From NCBI GenBank assembly GCA_030018695.1, contig JASEHI010000001.1:60391-124390 (forward strand): a stretch of 64,000 bases of DNA, given 5' to 3'. Shown in pieces: positions 17,036-27,584 of this stretch. The position numbers were made by a program, and so were the translations under genes. Position 1 is the first letter of the stretch; the number at the start of each line of letters is the position of its first letter. Below the pieces are notes generated by a model, which ran no database searches, was not told the origin of the DNA, and worked only from the letters and a program-made list of their open reading frames with translations. This DNA is from Anaerolineales bacterium (lineage in GTDB: Bacteria; Chloroflexota; Anaerolineae; Anaerolineales; Villigracilaceae).

Positions 17036-18922
17036 ATGGATAAGCAGAGTTCAATTTCCTCCCCGCACAAGTCACTGCCCAATGCGCTTTTGTTCATTTT
17101 GGCCGTATTGTTCAGCAGCCTGTGGCTTGCCAGTTGCCAACCGGCAACAAGCGGTTTCGGAAATCCTCATCCACTGCTTGGCGATGTGCGCGTCCGACGG
17201 GGAATAGCCTACTGCACCAACCGCGCTGCGCTGTTTCATGCGGTCTATCCATGGGTGGACAATAGCGAGCCGTTCGTCATGGATGCTCTGCTCCCAACCG
17301 TGCACCTGCTTTACCAGCAGCTCGGATCCGACTTTTCCCGTTACCCCTTTGATCCCGAACGCGGCCAAGCCTTGTTTGAAGAGGCCGGCTGGAAACTGAT
17401 TGAAGGTGCTACCTATCGTACCAACGTACAGGGGCAGGAAATGACTCTCACCTTGATTACAACACTGTCCCAATTCAGGCAAACATGGACAACCGCCTTC
17501 GCGGAGCAAATGGCGGCTTGCGGACTGAGGGTGGAGCGGGTGCATGTACCAGCAGAGGAATTCTTTGCCGAGGGGGGCATTCTGAGCCAGCGCGAATTTG
17601 ACCTGGCGGCGCTTGCCACTCGGCATAGCCAGAGCAACGGCAGCGAACTGAGCGAATACCGTTGTGACCGCATCCCTACCGCCGAAAACAACTGGCAGGG
17701 GGATAATTTTTCCGGCTGGTGCAATCCCAAATTCGACCTTGCCCTTCAGCATGTCCAAAATACCCTGCTTAACAAGGATTATCTGGCAGCATATCGCATT
17801 CTCCAACGTGAATACTCCGATGAACTGCCCGGCCTTCCCCTGTTCTCGCGAGTGGAGACTTGTGTAACGCAGCCGAACCTTATGAACTTTGTCCCCACAG
17901 ATATTTTCACCTGGAACGCCGCACAATGGACAATCCCGGGCAGGGACGTTATCGTGATCGGCAGTAAATCAGAACCCGTTTCGCTGTATGAACCGGGCGC
18001 ATTCATTGCTGACCTAATTCGGGCAATGGTATTTGGCACTGATGTTGTGCGGCGGGATTTTCTATTCCAACCAGTCATGCTCAAGCATTTGCCAAGCGTT
18101 GAAAACGGTGAGGTTCTCATCAACACCATTGAGGTCCGCGCGGGCACAACAGTAGTGGATGCCCATGGAACACTTGTTGAAGTCAACTCAGGCACACGCA
18201 TCCAAAACGCAAAAGGGGAAGAAGTAGAATATACGGGAGGCACTGTCGAGATGCGTCAACTCACGGTGACCTATGAATTCGTGGATGGCCTGATGTGGTC
18301 CGATGGCGTTCCAGTTTCGCGCCGCGACTATGCGCTGGCTTATCGCCTACTCTGTGAATTCTATCAAAGCCAACGCGAGGTATATCCTATTCCCCTCCCT
18401 CGTGATTATATTGAGAAAGTGGATTTCAGCAGCGATACCTCGTATCAGGTGACTTGGAAACCCGGCTACCAAGGCTGGATTGCGAATTACCCCGGCCCTG
18501 CTTATTTTGAACCACCCATTGGAAGACTGCCAGCGCATTACACACTCGAGGATGGGCGGAAGCTGGCAGAGATTTCAACCTCAGAATGGATTTGGCTTAT
18601 GCAGGAGGTAAAGACTCCACCAGCAGCGGGGCCATATTCAATCGCTCGCTGGGAATCCGGCAAAGAGATAGTTTTCACGGCCAATCCGTTTTACTATCAA
18701 GGCCCCCCGGCTACATCCACCATCGTCATTCGCTTTATTCCACAGAATGAGACCGCCAACCATTTCCTGCGGGGGGAAGTGGATGTGTTGTGCTCGGACT
18801 CGCTCATGCCTGAACACATTGAGATGTTGCTGCCCATGCAGGAAGCCGGAACGGCGCTTTTGTATTTCTACCCATCGCCAATCTATGAGTATCTCGCCTT
18901 CCACCTGTGGGAGGTAAGGTAA
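17036..18922 (+). CDS. SBP_bac_5-type solute-binding lipoprotein with apparently circularly permuted halves
   Basis: lipobox LASC, then a C-terminal SBP half (HPLLGDVRVRRGIAYCTNR...), then an N-terminal SBP half (VIGSKSEPVSLY...SDGVPVSRRD...GEVDVLCSD). Confidence 0.8.
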   Translation: MDKQSSISSPHKSLPNALLFILAVLFSSLWLASCQPATSGFGNPHPLLGDVRVRRGIAYCTNRAALFHAVYPWVDNSEPFVMDALLPTVHLLYQQLGSDFSRYPFDPERGQALFEEAGWKLIEGATYRTNVQGQEMTLTLITTLSQFRQTWTTAFAEQMAACGLRVERVHVPAEEFFAEGGILSQREFDLAALATRHSQSNGSELSEYRCDRIPTAENNWQGDNFSGWCNPKFDLALQHVQNTLLNKDYLAAYRILQREYSDELPGLPLFSRVETCVTQPNLMNFVPTDIFTWNAAQWTIPGRDVIVIGSKSEPVSLYEPGAFIADLIRAMVFGTDVVRRDFLFQPVMLKHLPSVENGEVLINTIEVRAGTTVVDAHGTLVEVNSGTRIQNAKGEEVEYTGGTVEMRQLTVTYEFVDGLMWSDGVPVSRRDYALAYRLLCEFYQSQREVYPIPLPRDYIEKVDFSSDTSYQVTWKPGYQGWIANYPGPAYFEPPIGRLPAHYTLEDGRKLAEISTSEWIWLMQEVKTPPAAGPYSIARWESGKEIVFTANPFYYQGPPATSTIVIRFIPQNETANHFLRGEVDVLCSDSLMPEHIEMLLPMQEAGTALLYFYPSPIYEYLAFHLWEVR

Positions 18923-18925
18923 GAT

Positions 18926-19108
18926 GTGAATAAGCCCGACTTTTCGTTCACAACCAGAATCAGCCATTACAAATGCTGTCTGAATTATTGCCAATGGGGA
19001 TGCAACAAATGCAGGAAAAACGCGTACCCTTACAATATTTGCTACTGCTCCCACGAGGATCTTGTTTCCTGCGGAGGTGGACAGTGCGGTCGTTTTCCAC
19101 AGCCCTGA
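18926..19108 (+). CDS. possible small Cys-rich ORF (9 Cys)
   Basis: GTG start; HYKCCLNYCQWGCNKCRKNAYPYNICYCSHEDLVSCGGGQC; no clear signal peptide. Confidence 0.25.
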   Translation: MNKPDFSFTTRISHYKCCLNYCQWGCNKCRKNAYPYNICYCSHEDLVSCGGGQCGRFPQP

Positions 19109-19224
19109 TAGCAGATGTATAATTTCAGAGGTTGACCAATGTGGTGTTGTGGTGCTGCCAGTGGCCTGATGAGCCTTTCCCATTGATCCTTTCGAAAGCC
19201 GCTCACATGTGAACCGGCAATGAG

Positions 19225-22089
19225 GTGCTTGCGATGGGCTTTCTCCAGCGAAAGTGCGCTCTCTCATGGGTGGCTATTGCGCTGCTATTTGCGGCCACCA
19301 ATGGTTGTACTACTGGCGCGCCATCTAACCCATCTTCAGTGGCAACAAAATCAATACCAGAGGCGACCGCTACGCTGCCGGCCTTTTCGACACCTGTTCC
19401 AGGCAGCCCGGGTAGCGCCGAAAATCCTATCATTATAGGCGCTGAATATGCCGGTGCTTACGACCCCGCGCTGCTGGATCGCTGGCAGGAATGGGCCGAA
19501 AGATTAGAGAATGCGACCGGCCTGAGTTTCGTCGTCGAACCGGGCCCGCCAACCGAACTGGAACTGTTGGAGGCCATGCGCACGGGGGAAATCGGCTTGG
19601 CTTTTCTTACCCCCCTCGCCTATGCCTTTGGACACGAGCGAGGCTGGGTGAAACCGGCTGCTAACGCAGTAGCTACCTGGAACGGGCAGGATGCCAGGCG
19701 CATTATGTTCATCGCCCGCACAGGTACCGGCCTCCATCCAGGCGAGCCGCCTCAAGTCTTCGAGCAATTAAAAGATAAGCGCCCTTGCTATCGGAAACTT
19801 TATCCGCAACTGCCCAGTCTGGCTCCACTTGAGGAATATATCCTCCCTTCTGGCTTATTGGCACTCAATTCGGTCACGACTGGCGCTCCGGTATTTGTTG
19901 GGGGCAGCGATGGCTTTGGCAATGTAGAAGTTGGCGTTTTCTCCAAGGGCTGTGACTTTGCGGCCGTGGATGCATTGCCTCCAGAGCAATTTAGAAACAA
20001 TCTGCCGGAAGGATTATCCGACTTTTCCCGCTGGGCGCAGGAGATGCAGATTCTCTATACTACTCCTCCCATCAATCCATTGGGTGTGATAGCCCTCTCT
20101 TCCACCTTGCCCCAATCGGTACAAGCCCAGATTGCTCATGCCATTGTCTCAATCCCCGGCTTGGATACAGAAATAAAGGAAGTAGATTTTAATGAGTCCC
20201 TGTACAATGAATTCGAGCGTATCGTTGCAGCCTCCGGCGTAGACATCCATAAATATCTCCGTGTATCATGGTGGGCACCGGAAGCGGCAATTTCAGCTGA
20301 TAACCAGTGGGTGGCTCCTCCAAAAGATACGTTGGTAGCAGATGTCCCCATACAGGGAGGCGCGCCCTTTCTCCCTTTCTGGATTTATCAATCTTTGAAC
20401 AGCTTGGTGATTCCCGCAATCTACGCTGAATTGGCCCGACTCGATGCCGGTGGTAATTATTTCCCCTACCTGGCGGCCGACCTCCCCACCCTGCAGAACG
20501 GCTTGGCGCGCTTCACCGGCGCTGGCGAAGACGAGCAGTTCGTGGTCGAGTTTCGTCTGCGCCCCGGCTTGACCTGGCAGGACGGGCAGCCGCTCACGGC
20601 CGATGACCTGGTCTTCTCCTGGAACCTGGTGATGGATCCTGCCTGGCAAGGCTCACACTGGGGGCAGGCCGGCGGGTACGCCCCCGAAATCTATGTGGCT
20701 TCAGTCGAAGCTCCTGGGCCCGACCGCGTCATTTACCGCTTCATGAGCCAGCTCCAGGCGCGCGAAGCCGCCCAGACCGGCGGCAGGTTGGGTATCCCAT
20801 CGTATGCTGCCAGTCTGGCCGGGCAGTCCGGCCCGGTGGTGACTCTGGATTATATGGATGTAGGCCGAAATGTTTTTCCCAAGCATCTCCTGGAAAATAC
20901 CACGCCCCAAAGAATTGCCTCCAGTGAATTTGCCCGCCGCCCGGTGTACGCCGGGGCCTACCGGCTGGTGGAAGGTGGGGAAATGGACAAACCGGTCGTC
21001 CTGGAGGCTTTCGACGATTTCGCTTTGGGGAGACCCCCGATCAAGCGGGTGGTGTTTGGCGCGCAATACTACTCCCCACAGGCTTCTCCCTATTGGCAGA
21101 CCCCCGACATTCTGGCGCAAGCGCTGCCAGCCGGCGCCATCCAGGCTCAATTGGGCTTGCCAGCGGCAAGATTTCGCGAAGGAGAGGATGCGAGCGGGTA
21201 TGATGTACTGACCGCCGACGCGCTGGCGAATGTCAACTGGGTATCCAGAGGATCCTGGGAAGTTCTGGATTTCAACCTCGACAATCCCCACCTGGCCGAT
21301 TTAAGAGTGCGCCAGGCCATCGCCCATGCGATTGACCGGCAGGCGATCATAGACCAGATCCTGCTTGGTCACGGAGAGCAAATGAGAAGTTACCTGCCTG
21401 CCTGGCATCCGCTCTACGCGGGGGACGCAATGCTGCCCGATTATGCCTATGATCCGGGCCAGGCCCGCGCCCTTCTTGAAGCAGCCGGATACGATCTCAG
21501 CCAATATCCTGCCGTGCATCCCAGCCGCGGCGCGCTGACATTGCAGTTGGCTTCCATGGACGTGTACGTTTATCCGCGTCCGCCCATCGCGGCCATGATT
21601 CAGGAGCAGCTTGCCGGGGTGGGCATCCAGGTTGAAGTGGAGTTCTATACCTGGCCCGAATTCGAGGGAGATGATTGTTCGGCCATCCGAAACGGGCGCA
21701 AGTTCGATTTGGGGCTGGCCGCTTGGATGGGTATGGATCTTTATCCCCTCGGGTGGGTGGAGCAGGTAACGGCGATTGCAAGCATCCCCACGGCGAAGAA
21801 CGGCTGCCCCTATGAAAAATCCAACTGGTCGGGTTGGCGCAACCCTGAGGCTGAAACCCTTCGGGTCCAGTTGCATGATGGCCTGCTCGCTCTCGAACGT
21901 CCGGATGAATACCTTGAACTATGGGCCGAGCACCAACGCCTGTGGGCAACCGATTTGCCCAGCCTGCCACTGTTCAGTATGGAGCGCCCGGTGGTGACAG
22001 CGCCGCAACTGCTGGGCGTGCGGCCCAGTCCCTTTGCTTTCGCTGGCGTGGAGGATACGTGGAATATCTTCGCGTGGGTGCTGAAATGA
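19225..22089 (+). CDS. PhnD-like domain fused to SBP_bac_5 domain, lipoprotein
   Basis: PhnD-like ELLEAMRTGEIGLAFLTPLAYAF, then RLRPGLTWQDGQPLTADDLVFSWNLV...NPHLADLRVRQAIAHAIDRQAII; likely start at 19234. Confidence 0.85.
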   Translation: MLAMGFLQRKCALSWVAIALLFAATNGCTTGAPSNPSSVATKSIPEATATLPAFSTPVPGSPGSAENPIIIGAEYAGAYDPALLDRWQEWAERLENATGLSFVVEPGPPTELELLEAMRTGEIGLAFLTPLAYAFGHERGWVKPAANAVATWNGQDARRIMFIARTGTGLHPGEPPQVFEQLKDKRPCYRKLYPQLPSLAPLEEYILPSGLLALNSVTTGAPVFVGGSDGFGNVEVGVFSKGCDFAAVDALPPEQFRNNLPEGLSDFSRWAQEMQILYTTPPINPLGVIALSSTLPQSVQAQIAHAIVSIPGLDTEIKEVDFNESLYNEFERIVAASGVDIHKYLRVSWWAPEAAISADNQWVAPPKDTLVADVPIQGGAPFLPFWIYQSLNSLVIPAIYAELARLDAGGNYFPYLAADLPTLQNGLARFTGAGEDEQFVVEFRLRPGLTWQDGQPLTADDLVFSWNLVMDPAWQGSHWGQAGGYAPEIYVASVEAPGPDRVIYRFMSQLQAREAAQTGGRLGIPSYAASLAGQSGPVVTLDYMDVGRNVFPKHLLENTTPQRIASSEFARRPVYAGAYRLVEGGEMDKPVVLEAFDDFALGRPPIKRVVFGAQYYSPQASPYWQTPDILAQALPAGAIQAQLGLPAARFREGEDASGYDVLTADALANVNWVSRGSWEVLDFNLDNPHLADLRVRQAIAHAIDRQAIIDQILLGHGEQMRSYLPAWHPLYAGDAMLPDYAYDPGQARALLEAAGYDLSQYPAVHPSRGALTLQLASMDVYVYPRPPIAAMIQEQLAGVGIQVEVEFYTWPEFEGDDCSAIRNGRKFDLGLAAWMGMDLYPLGWVEQVTAIASIPTAKNGCPYEKSNWSGWRNPEAETLRVQLHDGLLALERPDEYLELWAEHQRLWATDLPSLPLFSMERPVVTAPQLLGVRPSPFAFAGVEDTWNIFAWVLK

Positions 22090-22176
22090 GCAGCCGCGCC
22101 CAGGTTGCCACCGTCAATGGAAGATGCAGGATGGTGGGCTAGCGTAAAGAACATCCCGATGTCCGAAAGCAGAAAA

Positions 22177-22207
22177 AAGGCGCTTCACTCGAAGCGTCTT
22201 TTTTTTG
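22177..22207 (+). terminator. Rho-independent terminator
   Basis: CGCTTCactcGAAGCG followed by tcttttttttg. Confidence 0.8.
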
Positions 22208-22263
22208 CCTGGCTGGCGTGGTAGAATCTAATCAGAAGTTTACATATTCAGGAGATAAGTTTT

Positions 22264-23151
22264 ATGGAACAACAAACTGGTACTTTCGCCGTCAAAAAAG
22301 GATTGGCGCAAATGCTCAAAGGCGGCGTCATCATGGACGTGGTCACGCCCGAACACGCCAAAATCGCCGAAGAGGCCGGCGCGTGCGCGGTAATGGCTTT
22401 GGAACGCGTCCCGGCCGATATCCGCGCCCAGGGCGGCGTGGCGCGCATGTCGGACCCGGAACTGATCCTAAGAATCATGGACACGGTCAGCATCCCGGTG
22501 ATGGCAAAATGCCGCATCGGGCATTTCGTCGAGGCGCAGATTCTCGAATCGCTCGGTGTGGACTACATTGACGAATCCGAGGTGCTGACCCCCGCCGATG
22601 AAGAGCATCACATTTTGAAGCACAACTTCAAGGTCCCGTTCGTCTGCGGCTGCCGCAACCTGGGCGAGGCGCTGCGGCGCATTGGCGAGGGCGCGGCGAT
22701 GATGCGCACCAAGGGCGAGGCCGGCACCGGCGACGTGGTCGAGGCCGTGCGTCATGCGCGCGCCGTGCTGGGCGAAATCCGCCGCCTGCAGACGATGGCC
22801 GATGAAGAACTGATGGCCTACGCCAAAGGAATCGGCGCGCCGTATGAACTGGTCAAAGAGACGAAAGAAATGGGCCGCATGCCGGTGGTCAACTTTGCCG
22901 CCGGAGGTATCGCCACACCCGCCGACGCGGCGCTGATGATGCAACTCGGCGTGGACGGCGTCTTCGTCGGCTCGGGTATCTTCAAATCTGGCGACCCGGC
23001 GCGGCGCGCCGCCGCCATCGTCAAGGCCACCACCCACTTCCGCGACGCCTCCATCCTGGCCGAAGTCAGCAAAAACCTCGGCGAGCCGATGGTCGGGCGC
23101 AATGTCTCCACCATGCCGGAGATCGAGAGAATCGCCGGGCGAGGCTGGTAA
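22264..23151 (+). CDS. pdxS: pyridoxal 5'-phosphate synthase lyase subunit
   Basis: [46 protein letters not shown]. Confidence 0.98.
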   Translation: MEQQTGTFAVKKGLAQMLKGGVIMDVVTPEHAKIAEEAGACAVMALERVPADIRAQGGVARMSDPELILRIMDTVSIPVMAKCRIGHFVEAQILESLGVDYIDESEVLTPADEEHHILKHNFKVPFVCGCRNLGEALRRIGEGAAMMRTKGEAGTGDVVEAVRHARAVLGEIRRLQTMADEELMAYAKGIGAPYELVKETKEMGRMPVVNFAAGGIATPADAALMMQLGVDGVFVGSGIFKSGDPARRAAAIVKATTHFRDASILAEVSKNLGEPMVGRNVSTMPEIERIAGRGW

Positions 23152-23171
23152 CGTGAGGTTCCCTTGCGTAG

Positions 23172-23342
23172 CATCTGGAAAATCCGCTAGCTATCGGGCA
23201 AACAAAAGCTGGCCGGTATCTCCGGGTTATTTACATACCCGACTCGGAGGCTGGCAGCGTCTTCGTGATAACCGCGTATGAGCTGCGTGGAAAAGCTCTC
23301 GCCGCGTACCGGCGGCGCAAACACAGGAGAAGAAAAGAATGA
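23172..23342 (+). pseudogene. C-terminal fragment of a DUF4258/BrnT-like toxin
   Basis: frame HLENPLAIGQTKAGRYLRVIYIPDSEAGSVFVITAYELRGKALAAYRRRKHRRRKE*, no start; ATGA overlap with the next ORF. Confidence 0.7.
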
Positions 23343-23548
23343 AAAACAATCGTTTCCCACCAGGATGGGATGAGGCGCGAGTTAAGCGAGTCCTGGCTCA
23401 CTATGAGACTCAATCCGAGGATGATGCTGCTGTCGAGGACGAAAAAGCATTCAAAGGCAAAACACGCACCGTCATTGAAGTTCCAATCGAACTAATGCCG
23501 GTTATCCGCGAGATCATCGCACAATACGAGGCCGTTGGACGCGCCTGA
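23339..23548 (+). CDS. antitoxin-like small protein
   Basis: FPPGWDEARVKRVLAHYETQSEDDAAVEDEKAF; 4-nt overlap with the toxin fragment. Confidence 0.6.
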   Translation: MKNNRFPPGWDEARVKRVLAHYETQSEDDAAVEDEKAFKGKTRTVIEVPIELMPVIREIIAQYEAVGRA

Positions 23549-23564
23549 TGCCCAAAAAGCACCT

Positions 23565-24155
23565 ATGAAAATCGGAGTCCTTGCAATTCAAGGCGATTTC
23601 GCAGAACACATCGCCATGCTCAAGCGCCTGGGCATCGAGACCACCGAAGTGCGCCTGCCCGCGCATCTCGAAGGATTGAGCGGCCTGATCATCCCCGGCG
23701 GCGAATCGACCACCATCGGTAAACTGGCCGCGGACTTCGGCATGATGGAGCCATTGCGTGAATTTGGGAAAAGTCATGCCATCTGGGGCACCTGCGCCGG
23801 GGCGATCTTCCTCTCGAAGGACGCCCGCCGCGCCCAGCCCTTGCTTGGCCTGATGGACATCATCATCCAGCGCAACGCCTTTGGCCGTCAGGTGGCTTCC
23901 TTCGAGGCGGATCTCGACATTCCCGAACTCGGCTCAGGCGGCGCGTACCATGCCGTCTTCATCCGCGCTCCCATCATCGAATCCGTGCAGGGCGATGCCA
24001 GGATTCTTTCAGCCCTTCCCGATGGCCGCATCGTTGCCGCGCTGCAAGGAAAACTGCTCGCCACCTCGTTCCACCCGGAACTGACACAGGACACGCGCTT
24101 TCACGAGTTCTTTCTTGCGGTGGCAGGTTGGCAGGTTGACATGTTGGCAGGTTGA
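23565..24155 (+). CDS. pdxT: pyridoxal 5'-phosphate synthase glutaminase subunit
   Basis: MKIGVLAIQGDFAEHIAML, IIPGGESTTIGKL, WGTCAGAIFLS. Confidence 0.97.
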   Translation: MKIGVLAIQGDFAEHIAMLKRLGIETTEVRLPAHLEGLSGLIIPGGESTTIGKLAADFGMMEPLREFGKSHAIWGTCAGAIFLSKDARRAQPLLGLMDIIIQRNAFGRQVASFEADLDIPELGSGGAYHAVFIRAPIIESVQGDARILSALPDGRIVAALQGKLLATSFHPELTQDTRFHEFFLAVAGWQVDMLAG

Positions 24156-24187
24156 CATGTTGGCAAGTTGGCAGGTTGGCAGGTTGC
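24120..24187. repeat. 8-bp-period tandem array (gttggcag) overlapping the pdxT 3' end
   Basis: gttggcag gttgacat gttggcag gttgacat gttggcaa gttggcag gttggcag. Confidence 0.9.
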
Positions 24188-24262
24188 ATCCAACCAGAAT
24201 CCATGCGAACCCGTAAACCCGAAAACATGCTAACTTGAAAACGTGCAAACCTGAAAACGCCA

Positions 24263-25198
24263 ATGACGATAAGATCACTCGACCTCCTCGACCTGCCCTC
24301 CCTCGCCCGCTACAGTCGAGACGTGCTACCCCTCGACAGCGCGCGGATGTTGACGCGCGGCAATCCGCTCGGCGCGGCGGCACTGCTTTCGTACCTGAAC
24401 CCGCGCCGCCATATCTACACCGCCGTCAGCACGGATGGCGCCGTCTCCTTCATTGGGCAGGTTGCCCAGCAATACGGCGAGACCTTTGCCCGGCTCTCTT
24501 TTCTGGCTCCCAGCGCGGCGCTCGACGGGGGCGAGATCGCCCTGCTCGACCATCTCGCCGCGCAAGCCGGAGAGTGGGGCGCGCTGCACTTGCTGGCCGA
24601 AGTGGACGAGCAGTGCATGGTTTTTAAGTCGCTGCGTAAATCCGGTTTCTCGATGTACGCCTGGCAGAGGGTCTGGAAATTGGCCGAACTGCCTCCCCAT
24701 CAAAATGTCCCCGCCTGGCAGGAAACTGTTTCGAGCGACCTCATTGCCATCCAAAGCATGCACAGCCAGATCGTCCCGGCCCTGATCCATCCGGTGGATT
24801 CTGCCCCGCGCAAACCAGGCGGCTTGGTTTGCAAAACGAAGGGTGAGATGAAAGCCTACATCAGCCTGGATAGCGGCCCGGCGGGGATCTGGCTGCAACC
24901 GCTGGTGCACCCTGATTCGGATTGCGTGCCGGAAAAATTCTCAGCCCTGCTGGATGATATCCCGCTGCGCGCCGGACGCCCGGTTTATGTCTGTGTGCGC
25001 TCGTACCAGGCCTGGTTGGAATCGGCGCTCGAAGGCTTGGGCGCGGAAGCCGGCCCGCGTCAGGCTGTGATGGTCAAGCGGCTGGCAAAAATGCAGAAGG
25101 TCGAGGAAAAAATCTCGGTCATGGAAAAAGCCCTCAAGCCCGCCGCGCCGATTGCAAGTTTGAAGGAAATGTTGTATAGTGGCAAAGAGAAGAAATGA
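24263..25198 (+). CDS. GNAT-like / conserved hypothetical protein
   Basis: long ORF with GNAT-like N-terminal half. Confidence 0.5.
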   Translation: MTIRSLDLLDLPSLARYSRDVLPLDSARMLTRGNPLGAAALLSYLNPRRHIYTAVSTDGAVSFIGQVAQQYGETFARLSFLAPSAALDGGEIALLDHLAAQAGEWGALHLLAEVDEQCMVFKSLRKSGFSMYAWQRVWKLAELPPHQNVPAWQETVSSDLIAIQSMHSQIVPALIHPVDSAPRKPGGLVCKTKGEMKAYISLDSGPAGIWLQPLVHPDSDCVPEKFSALLDDIPLRAGRPVYVCVRSYQAWLESALEGLGAEAGPRQAVMVKRLAKMQKVEEKISVMEKALKPAAPIASLKEMLYSGKEKK

Positions 25199-25248
25199 GA
25201 AACGGTGATCCAGATAGAAAGTCATTTTCGTGTGACAGGCGTGATACA

Positions 25249-25464
25249 ATGAATGAGATGAGTCCTAAAATTTTTATACGCAGAGGCAAAATCCAGGAAA
25301 TGGACAGGTCTTTCGACCTGGAATTCTGGCAGGCGCAGTCGCCCAAATGCCGCTTCGACGCTGTCTGGGAATTGATCGCCTTCGCCGCACAGGTTAAGGG
25401 GAGAGATGTTCGTCAACTCCGACTTCAGCGATCTGTTGAGAATTTTCAACGCCAACCGCGTTAA
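25249..25464 (+). CDS. small partner protein of nucleotidyltransferase
   Basis: MSPKIFIRRGKIQEMDRSFDLEFWQ..RFDAVWELI..A...KGRDVRQLRLQRSV; overlaps the NTase ORF. Confidence 0.6.
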   Translation: MNEMSPKIFIRRGKIQEMDRSFDLEFWQAQSPKCRFDAVWELIAFAAQVKGRDVRQLRLQRSVENFQRQPR

Positions 25465-25864
25465 GTACTTGGTGATCGGCGGTTATGCAGTTGTCCAGTA
25501 TGCAGAGCCGCGCTACACCAAAGACCTTGACATGTGGATCAGCACAGATATTGCCAATGCCGAGGCAGTCTACAAATCTCTGCGTGAATTTGGCGCGCCT
25601 CTGGAAGGGCTGACCGCCAAAGACTTTTCCGAAGAAGGCTACTTCTTCCAAATGGGGATTCCGCCTGTCCGTGTGGATATCATAATGGGCATCCCCGGAG
25701 CGAACTTCGATGAATCCTGGCAGAGACGAAACGGAGTGGATTTTGACGGCCTGGAGGTGTGTTTCATCTCCAAACAGGATTTGATCGCCGCAAAGCGCGC
25801 CGCCGGACGCCCACAGGATTTGATTGACGCAGACTTGCTCTCAAAGACGGATACTGAATACTGA
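25406..25864 (+). CDS. nucleotidyltransferase (DUF6036/AbiEii-like)
   Basis: KYLVIGGYAVVQYAEPRYTKDLDMWIS; FISKQDLIAAKRAAGRPQDLIDADLL. Confidence 0.75.
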   Translation: MFVNSDFSDLLRIFNANRVKYLVIGGYAVVQYAEPRYTKDLDMWISTDIANAEAVYKSLREFGAPLEGLTAKDFSEEGYFFQMGIPPVRVDIIMGIPGANFDESWQRRNGVDFDGLEVCFISKQDLIAAKRAAGRPQDLIDADLLSKTDTEY

Positions 25865-25892
25865 TCACTGTTTACTGAAAACTGGTTTTTAT

Positions 25893-27491
<1,599 letters not shown>

Positions 27492-27584
27492 ATTCACCGC
27501 GAAGACGCGACGAACGCGAAGATTATTTGTTTTCTCTTCGCGCCCTTCGCTTCTTCGCGGTTAAGAGATGACGGGCGGGAAATT

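Noticed and set aside
18638-19267. 209-aa minus-strand ORF over the end of the permuted SBP and the inter-SBP gap
   Set aside because: More than half lies antisense to the SBP CDS; no RBS or domain recognised.
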